Under the pieces are notes generated by a model. That model did no database searches. It worked only from the letters and a program-made list of their open reading frames with translations, and was not told the DNA's origin. The translations under genes and the position numbers were made by a program. This document shows, in pieces, positions 1 to 7,200 of a DNA stretch of 64,000 nt. Numbering within the stretch: position 1 is the first letter of the stretch; each line of letters begins with the position of its first letter. Source of the stretch: Arthrobacter sp. SPG23 (lineage in GTDB: Bacteria > Actinomycetota > Actinomycetes > Actinomycetales > Micrococcaceae); NCBI RefSeq assembly GCF_000876655.1, contig NZ_JYCN01000022.1, forward strand, positions 124,001-188,000, read 5' to 3'.

Positions 1-728
1 TCCACCACGACGTCGTCAGTGGAGACGGCTCCGCTGACCACGGATTCGCCCAGCCCCCATGCGGCAGCGAGCACGATCTGGTCGCGGCGCCCGTTGGCCG
101 GGTTGGCGGTGAACATGACTCCCGCGGCGTCCGCGGCCACCATCTGCTGGACTACCACGGCCAGCCGGACCTGGTCCGGCCTGATACCTTCCCGGGCACG
201 GTAGACCATCGCCCGGGAGGTCCAGAGGGAGGCCCAGCAGTTGATGACTGCGTCGATCAAGGCATCGGCGCCATAGACGTTGAGGTACGTGTCCTGCTGG
301 CCCGCGAAACTTGCAGAAGCGAGGTCTTCGGCGGTGGCTGAGGAACGTACCGCCACGGCCGTTTCCATGCCTGCGCCGGGGCCGGGGCCCGGGCCGGGAT
401 CGTGGCCGGGGCCCAGCTGGCGGTAGGCCTCACGGATTTCAGCGGCTATCACGTCCGGCATCGTGCCGGCGCTAAAGAGTGCGCGGATCTGCCCGGAGGC
501 TTCCCCGTAGTCACGGGGCGTGGCGGAGGCCGGCAGGGCTGCGTACTCCTGGATCCGCCCGGCCAGCTGGTTGTCCCGGACAAACAGCTCGTAGGCGCCG
601 GTGGTGATCAGGAATCCCGGGGGTACCGGCAGCCCCGCCCGAACGAGTTCGCCCAGCCCGGCGCCCTTGCCGCCCGCCGTCGCGACGTCGTCCCGGCCGA
701 CTTCGCGGAAATCACTGATGTAAACCAT
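1..728 (-). CDS. PEP synthase / pyruvate phosphate dikinase-like protein, N-terminal part
   Basis: The gene runs off the left edge, so about 242 codons are visible. It starts at ATG 728 (MVYISDFREVG) with AGGAGG about 10 nt upstream. Near residues 16-27 lies GGKGAGLGEL followed by the LPVPPGFLITT stretch, the hallmark of the ATP-binding PPDK_N domain of enzymes that phosphorylate pyruvate (PEP synthase, PPDK) or related substrates such as rifampicin. The phosphohistidine swivel and the PEP domain, which would separate these families, lie outside the window. The family assignment is firm; the exact substrate is not known. Confidence 0.85.
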   Translation of the reverse strand, partial: MVYISDFREVGRDDVATAGGKGAGLGELVRAGLPVPPGFLITTGAYELFVRDNQLAGRIQEYAALPASATPRDYGEASGQIRALFSAGTMPDVIAAEIREAYRQLGPGHDPGPGPGPGAGMETAVAVRSSATAEDLASASFAGQQDTYLNVYGADALIDAVINCWASLWTSRAMVYRAREGIRPDQVRLAVVVQQMVAADAAGVMFTANPANGRRDQIVLAAAWGLGESVVSGAVSTDDVVV

Positions 729-873
729 GACCGCGATGCCTCCTGTCCGGCGGGGCCCTCCCGGGCGCCCCTGATTCACAACATACTGGCACGCGGAGCG
801 GCATCCTGCCATGGCCGGGGCTTTCCGGTCCCGGACCTGTCCTTCGGCCCTTCCGCTACCCCGCCCGGGTCCC

Positions 874-879
874 TAGTGT
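874..879 (+). promoter_or_regulatory. -10 hexamer TAGTGT of the YtfJ-like gene
   Basis: The hexamer ends 6 nt before ATG 886 and no Shine-Dalgarno sequence intervenes, so transcription probably starts at or next to the start codon. Confidence 0.5.
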
Positions 880-885
880 GGGTCC

Positions 886-1236
886 ATGGCTGAGGCATTT
901 TCCTCCCTCGTGGAGACGTTCAGGAACGTGGGTGTGGCGAGGGCTTACGGCGCTCCGGTGCAGATCGGGGGCGAGGAACTAATTCCCGTGGCGTTGGTGT
1001 CCTTCGGCTTCGGCGGCGGGGGTGACTCCGGTCCGGAGGGCGCCAACGGGGCCGCGGAAGGCGGCGGCGGAGGAGGCTTCGTACTCCCGCTCGGCGCTTA
1101 CCTGACGGACGGGCAGGGCCGTTTAGTGTTCCGGGCCAATACACTGACGCTTCTCGCGGGGCTGGTCCCGGTGGTGTGCGCCGTAGGGATGGCAGTTCGC
1201 GGAGTGATCAAGACGGTCAACGCAAGCCGGCGGTAG
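886..1236 (+). CDS. GerW/YtfJ family protein
   Basis: This 116-residue protein resembles the GerW (sporulation protein YtfJ) family. It begins MAEAFSSLVETF, continues with a conserved core including ARAYGAPVQIGGEELIPVA and a Gly-rich stretch, and ends in a hydrophobic segment near residues 88-108. Members occur widely in non-sporulating actinobacteria, where the role is unknown, so the spore name is historical. The gene is divergent from the PEP synthase-like gene. It converges with the S1 protease gene, the two reading frames overlapping by 20 bases at their ends. Confidence 0.75.
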   Translation: MAEAFSSLVETFRNVGVARAYGAPVQIGGEELIPVALVSFGFGGGGDSGPEGANGAAEGGGGGGFVLPLGAYLTDGQGRLVFRANTLTLLAGLVPVVCAVGMAVRGVIKTVNASRR

Positions 1237-2062
1237 CCCTGATCCAGTCCAGTTCGTAGGGAACAGAAGCCGACAGGTTCAGGTAGGCGGGGGCCGGCGG
1301 CAGTTCAATCGCGTTCGTCACCCCGACCAGTTTCTGGTCACCGTGGTCTGACCAGATGACCGGACCGCCGCTGTCGCCACGGTTCGCTGACGTATGCGGC
1401 GAATACGTGCAGAACTGCCAGGGTCCCGCGATGTCCGGGCAGGCCTCCGCGGGGACCGCTGTGAGCCGGGTTTCAACCAGCCGGGGCGCCGGATCGCATT
1501 GTGCCGCAGGGTTGAACGGGTCGCCCGTACAGCCATAACCCGCCACGGTGACCTCTGCCCCGACCGGAGCCGGCGTGGACGCCAACTCAATGGTGGGCTC
1601 GGACACGGCCGAGTCCAGGAAGAGCAAGGAAATGTCGTCTTTGATCCTTGCGGGATCGTAGTGCGGCATGGGGACGGCCCTCGCCACCCCGATGGTGTAT
1701 TCGGATCGTTTCTGGCCATAGTGGAATGTCACGGCGATGGCGGACGGGCTGCGTCCGTTGTTGCTGATGCAGTGCGCCGCCGTGACCACGGTGTCTTCCG
1801 TGATCAATGATCCGGTGCAGGAAGCAATTCCTTCCGGGTAGGCCAGTTCCACCCTGACGGCCCACGCGTACTCGTCGGAGTCCGCCCTGCTCCCGTTGTA
1901 GACGGCGAGGGCCGGAGTGGCCGAGGCTGCCGTTAGGGCTGCTGCGAAGAGTGCCGACAGCAGCGGCGCCACCAATCGCCGGCGCCGGCGCGGGCGCGGG
2001 GAGCCTGGGGGGATTCCTTCTCCGCTGCGGGCCGTGGTGTGCGTGGGGATTCTTGTGCGCAT
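1217..2062 (-). CDS. Secreted trypsin-like serine protease (S1 family)
   Basis: A 281-residue exported endopeptidase. An Arg-rich n-region and hydrophobic stretch end at an A-L-A signal peptidase site before VYNGSRAD. All three S1 catalytic elements are present: His in TAAHC, Asp in KDDISLL and Ser in RGDSGGPV. Cysteines that could form disulfides flank the His loop and the C-terminal half. Only two or three residues precede the usual IVGG-like position, so a long propeptide is absent. I chose ATG 2062 because AGGAG sits 8 nt upstream; an in-frame ATG at 2077 would add five residues. Substrates cannot be predicted. Confidence 0.88.
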   Translation of the reverse strand: MRTRIPTHTTARSGEGIPPGSPRPRRRRRLVAPLLSALFAAALTAASATPALAVYNGSRADSDEYAWAVRVELAYPEGIASCTGSLITEDTVVTAAHCISNNGRSPSAIAVTFHYGQKRSEYTIGVARAVPMPHYDPARIKDDISLLFLDSAVSEPTIELASTPAPVGAEVTVAGYGCTGDPFNPAAQCDPAPRLVETRLTAVPAEACPDIAGPWQFCTYSPHTSANRGDSGGPVIWSDHGDQKLVGVTNAIELPPAPAYLNLSASVPYELDWIRATAGLR

Positions 2063-2244
2063 GAGGGTGCTCCTCATCTTTGCCTGAAGATATATCGCGG
2101 ATGTGGTGACGGAACCATGACGAAGCCAGGTTCCCGGAGATCACACATCTGCCCCCAGTCGCAGCACCATTACTCTGCTCCTCCCCGCGAGCGGCCGTCA
2201 AGGCATCTCGCCTGCAGGAAGGCAGGCAGGTTCCCGGTCAGCGG

Positions 2245-3837
2245 TCAGGCGGCGCGGACCTGGATCTCACCGGGCAGTGCCGCATCGGCACCGAAGACCA
2301 GATACTGGTTTGCGATCTTCTCACTGAAGAACCTGTCGTGGCTGACCACCACCACGGCGCCCGGGAAGTGTATGAGCGCCCGTTCCATGACCTGGGTGCT
2401 GGACAGGTCGAGGTGGTTGGTGGGTTCGTCCAGCAGCAGCACCGACGCGCCGGACAACAGGCACTGCGCCATCGCCACGCGCGCTTTCTGGCCGCCGGAG
2501 AGGTTCCCGATTTTCTGCTTGAGGTCGGCTTCGGAGAACTGGAACATCGCCAGGAACCTGTTCACTGACTTCCGGGTGGCGCTAAACGCCAGGCTGTCCG
2601 GCAGGGCGTTGACTGCGTGCGAGACGGTGTCGGCGTCGTCGAGCTCCTCCAGCATCGTGTTGTAGGAGACGAAGCCCGGCCCCTTGGCCCAGGAGACGAC
2701 GCCGGTGTCCGCCTCTTCCTGCCCTGTCAGCACCTTCAGGAGCGTGGACTTGCCGCTGCCGTTGGCCCCCCGGACCACGATCCGGTTGCCGCGCCTGATC
2801 TCGAAGCCAAGGTCGTTGAAGAGCACCTTGTCCCCGTACGACTTGCCTAGTCCTTCGACCCGGCAGAGGACGTCCTTGACGTGCAGGCCGCCGTAGATCT
2901 CGGTGACGATCTGGTCCACCGGACGGGGCGTGCGGGACTTCTTGATCTTGGCCAGCTGGTTTCCCAGACCGCGGCTGGCCGCTTTGGCAGCCTCGCGTCG
3001 GTCGGCGATCCCCTCAGCCTCGAACGCCAGCAGTTCGGATTCGTGCACAAACTGCTGCTCGAGGGACTTGAGGCGGAACTGCTTCTGCACGACGTATTCG
3101 CCGAAGTTACCGGGGTACTCGTGCAGGTGGAAGTTTTCCACTTCAATGATCCGGGTGACGACGGCATCCAGGAACTTCCGGTCGTGCGAGACGATGACCG
3201 CTGCCCCTTTGAAGTCCCGGAACCAGCCTTCGAGCCATTCGACGCCGGCCACGTCCAGGAAGTTGGTGGGTTCATCCAGCAGCAGCACTTCCGGGTCCTC
3301 AAGGAGGATCTTTGCCAGCGCGGCCCGGTTGCGCCAGCCGCCGGACAGCTCGTCGATAGCGCACACCCGGTGGGCCTGGCTGAAGCCCAGCGTCGTCAGA
3401 ACCTTGGCAATCCGCCGGGGGTAGTCCCAGCCGTCGAGGCGGTCCATGTCCTCGAACAGCTCGGCCTGCCGGGCGATCAACCGGTCAAGTTCTGCACCCG
3501 CAGGGTCCCCCGCGATGGCGGTGTCAATGGACGCCAGTTCGGCCTCTACGGCCTTGATCCCGGAAAACAGCCCGTCGAGGACGTCCGTAATGGTTGATGC
3601 CCCGTTCAGTTCGGAGAACTGGGAAAAGTAGCCGATCCGTGTTCCCGGCTCCACTGTGACCGTCCCGGACGCCGGGGTAATCCGGTCAAGGATCAACTGG
3701 AGCATGGTGGTTTTGCCGGAGCCGTTCTTCCCGATGAGCCCCACCCTGTCGCCCGGTTCGAGGCGGAAGAACGCCTCCCGCAGAATCTGGGTGTTGTCGA
3801 ATCGCACGCTGACGTCTTGCAGCCGGACAAGGCTCAT
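2245..3837 (-). CDS. ABC-F family ATPase
   Basis: A soluble 530-residue protein with two nucleotide-binding domains and no membrane segments, the ABC-F layout. These proteins act on the ribosome (translation rescue or antibiotic protection) rather than as transporters. Domain one has Walker A GKNGSGKTT near residue 36 and signature LSGGWRNRAALA. Domain two has GANGSGKSTLL and LSGGQKARVAMA. Each is followed by the LLLDEPTN Walker B. The linker between them is Lys/Arg-rich. Start ATG 3837 has AGAGGAC upstream. The frame stays open further upstream, but that part reads through tRNA-Ala and is not coding. The subfamily is unresolved. Confidence 0.92.
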   Translation of the reverse strand: MSLVRLQDVSVRFDNTQILREAFFRLEPGDRVGLIGKNGSGKTTMLQLILDRITPASGTVTVEPGTRIGYFSQFSELNGASTITDVLDGLFSGIKAVEAELASIDTAIAGDPAGAELDRLIARQAELFEDMDRLDGWDYPRRIAKVLTTLGFSQAHRVCAIDELSGGWRNRAALAKILLEDPEVLLLDEPTNFLDVAGVEWLEGWFRDFKGAAVIVSHDRKFLDAVVTRIIEVENFHLHEYPGNFGEYVVQKQFRLKSLEQQFVHESELLAFEAEGIADRREAAKAASRGLGNQLAKIKKSRTPRPVDQIVTEIYGGLHVKDVLCRVEGLGKSYGDKVLFNDLGFEIRRGNRIVVRGANGSGKSTLLKVLTGQEEADTGVVSWAKGPGFVSYNTMLEELDDADTVSHAVNALPDSLAFSATRKSVNRFLAMFQFSEADLKQKIGNLSGGQKARVAMAQCLLSGASVLLLDEPTNHLDLSSTQVMERALIHFPGAVVVVSHDRFFSEKIANQYLVFGADAALPGEIQVRAA

Positions 3838-3886
3838 TGCTGCTGTCCTCTCGAGGGGTGGTTCGTGGCCGTTTACCGGACCGGCA

Positions 3887-3931
3887 ACGAAAAAGCTCCC
3901 CCACCCGATGCTGGCACCGGATGAGGGAGCT
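3887..3931 (-). terminator. Intrinsic terminator of tRNA-Ala
   Basis: Read on the minus strand, an AGCTCCC stem arm pairs with GGGAGCT across a structured loop and is followed at once by TTTTTCG. It sits 5 nt beyond the tRNA CCA end, which suggests the tRNA is a single-gene unit. Confidence 0.8.
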
Positions 3932-3935
3932 GATG

Positions 3936-4011
3936 TGGTGGAGCTAAGGAGATTCGAACTCCTGACCTCTTCGATGCGAACGAAGCGCTCTACCAACTGA
4001 GCTATAGCCCC
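3936..4011 (-). tRNA. tRNA-Ala, anticodon CGC
   Basis: The 76-nt sequence folds into a full cloverleaf. The acceptor GGGGCTA pairs with TAGCTCC and contains the G3-U70 wobble that identifies alanine tRNA. The D arm is GCTC...GAGC. The anticodon stem CTTCG/CGAAG holds the loop TTCGCAT, giving anticodon CGC, which reads GCG. The T arm AGGAG/CTCCT encloses TTCGAAT. The discriminator A and the CCA end are encoded in the DNA. Confidence 0.97.
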
Positions 4012-4213
4012 CGACCATTCATAGGCTAACCGCATCGGCCCGTGTTTCAAAAACCGGGGGCGCCACGGCACTTTCACTGCTAAGTCGGACACCGCATCCA
4101 GTACTGGTACCCTCTGAACCGGGAGCACGTCCTGCACCGTTCACTGCCGCGCACACCGGCCGTAAATTCTTGCCGGTACGGATCCCTGTTTCTTTAAGAC
4201 CTGGGGGAATTTC

Positions 4214-7200
4214 TTGGCGTGCCTTCTGCAGCGTTGCCGATCTGTCATCACCGTGCTCGTGGCGAGCCTCGCCGTCAGCCTTCTTGCCCCCGCTCCGGTA
4301 CACGCGTACTTTGCGGACCGCACGCCGGCGGGCAAGGCCGCTGTTCAGGCTCCGTTCCTGCAGCCGGCCATTCCGGACGCGACGGCAGCCCAGGCACCGC
4401 CGTCCCCGGTCCGCGCTGAGGCACAGCCGTCGGATGCGGTCCCGGGACACGGACTGAGCGTCGCGTCCCTGAGCGTCGAGCATCTCAGCAATCCCCTGGG
4501 GGTGGATGCGGCGCAGCCCCGGCTGAGCTGGCAACTGGCGTCGGGAAGCAGGGACAAGGCGCAGACCGCATACCAGATACAGGTGTCCCGAAACGGTGAC
4601 TCGCTGGCCGCCGATGCTCCCGATGTCTGGGACAGCGCCCGCGTCTCCGGCGACGCCCAGTCCCTCGTGGCGTACGCCGGACCGCCGCTGTCCTCCGCGA
4701 CGCCGTACTACTGGCGAGTCCGGGTGTGGGACGAAGCCGGCACGGAATCCGCCTGGAGCTCCATCGCCACCTGGACCACAGGCCTGCTTGCTCCAGGCGA
4801 CTGGAAGGCTGACTGGATCAGCCCGGCGTCCACCGATGCCGGCGGCTCTTATCTCAGGAAATCGTTCAGCCTGCCCGAAAAGCCGCTCCGCGCGACGGCC
4901 TTCGTTTCAGGCCGGGGCACCTTCGAGCGCACCCCGGACTATCAGGGTTACTGCTGCCTCCAGACGGCAACGCTGGCCAGGGGCATTTATGAATTGACCG
5001 CCAACGGGAAGAAGGTGGGCGACGCCGAACTCGAGGCACAGCCGACCGACAGCCGGGTGAGGTCCCTGTACCGGACCTGGGACGTGACATCCCTGCTCAA
5101 GGCGGGGGACAACGCCGTCGGATTCCTCCTTGGCGAAGATTCCGATGTCATCCTCCAGATCCAGGTCGAATGGCCCTCCGGCCCGGCCACCGTTGTGACC
5201 ACGGACAGCACATGGACTTCCCGGCCCGGCCCCGTCACCCGCGCACACAGGTTCCATGGCGAGACCTTCGATGCCCGCAAACAGATTTCCGGCTGGGACA
5301 CCGCTCCGATCAGCAACGTGGGCTGGAGCCCGGTTCGAACCAACCCCGCCCGCGGCACCCTCAGCGCATCACCGAATGAGCCCATGCGTGTGGTGGACAG
5401 GCTCACTCCGGTCAAGGTGACCCAGCCCGCCCCGGCAGTGTTCGTGGCCGACTTTGGCAAGAACGTTTCCGGGACGGTGTCCTTGTCCCAGGTGATCCCG
5501 GCCGGCAGGACCGTGACCATCAAGCACGGTGAGCGTCTGCTCAACGGCCGCGTCAACAACTCCGTCATCATGGCCGCACAGACCAGCACGTTCACCGGGG
5601 ACGGCAAAACCTCCCTGTTCAGTTCCCGGTTCGCCTACGCCGGGTTCCGGTGGGCGGAAATCTCCGGACTGGATGCCCTGCCCGCCAATGGATCCATGGT
5701 GGCCCAGGAAATCCGCAACGACGTGGGCAACGCAGGAACCTTCACGGCCTCGACGCCGCTTTTGAACTCCCTGCACGAGGCCAACCGGCAGACTCAGGTC
5801 AACGGGATGCACGGCATCCCTGAGGACACCCCCACCCGCGAGAAACGCGGTTGGATGGCCGATGCGCACCTCGCGGCGGAGGCAACGATCAACAATTACG
5901 ACATGGCTGCCTTCTATACCAAGTTCGTCCAGGACATGGAGGATGCACAAAAGCCCTCCGGTTTCGTGCCCGATATCGTGCCCGTCGAACACAACCCGTT
6001 CTGGAGCCAGCAGTCTGACCCCGCCTGGTCAGCGGCCACCGTGCTCATCCCCTACTACGTTTGGAAAGCCTACGGCGACGACAGGCTCCTCAGCCGCCAT
6101 TACAGTTCGATGGACCGCTGGATGAGCTACACCGCCACCGTCACAGACGGCTACCTGATCACCCGGCCCAGTTATACGTGGGGGCAGGACTGGGTGGCGT
6201 CAGAGGACACGGACAGCAAGCTCTTCCAATCCGGGTTCTATTACCTCACTGCCAAACTGATGGCGGAGATGTCGGCCGAACTGGGTAAGGCCGGCCCGGC
6301 GGAAAAGTACAAAACCCTCTCAAACAACATTGCCAATGCCTTCAACGCACGCTACTTCGATGCTGGCAAGGCAAGCTACGGCAACAGCCAGTTCTCGAAC
6401 GCGCTGCCCCTGACCCTGGGCATTGTCCCCGAAGGCAGGGCCGGTGACGTCACGGAGACGCTCGTAAACCAGGTCATGGTCATCGGCGGAGGACATGTCC
6501 GGGGCGGCCTGCCCGGAGCAAAATATATCGTCGACGCGCTCGAGCTGATGGACCGCTCCGACATCGTCAACATTGTGGTGTCCCGCACTGACAGTCCGGG
6601 CTGGGCGTACATGCTGACGCACGGGCCGGGCTCCATCTGGGAAGAGTGGCAGGGCTCCCCGTCCCTGAACCACCCCATGTTCACTTTCATTGACAACTGG
6701 CTGTACAAATCAGTGGCCGGTATTTCGCCGTCGGAGGCGGGCGGCTACCGCGAGATCATCTTCGACCCCCGCATCACGCCTAGCCTCCCCTCCGCCGCCG
6801 GAAGCGTCCATACACCCTTCGGCGAGGCCCGAATTGACTGGAAAGTGGCGGACAGACGGATCACCTACAACATCACCGTTCCCGTGGGATCCACCGGTAA
6901 GGTCACGCTGCGGGACACCGCACCCTCCGCTGTCTCTGAATCAGGACAGCTGGCTGCGGCTGGAAACGGGATCAAATCAGTCAGCGCTGGCGGCCCCGAC
7001 ACCCTGCTTACGCTGGGATCGGGCACCTACCATTTCACGTCGGACCCGGCACTCACGGAACTTGTGGCAGCCTCGAACACGTCCGCGGCCATCAGTACCG
7101 CTGTTACCGCCCTCGGAGCTTCCACGCCCAGGCTTGCGGCCCTGCGGGAAACGGCAGCGGCCACGGAATCCGGCACCAGCCAGGCGCTCGGCACCTACTT

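Noticed and set aside
3838..4137. N-terminal extension of the ABC-F protein by 100 residues
   Set aside because: The added codons are the tRNA-Ala gene and its terminator read in frame.
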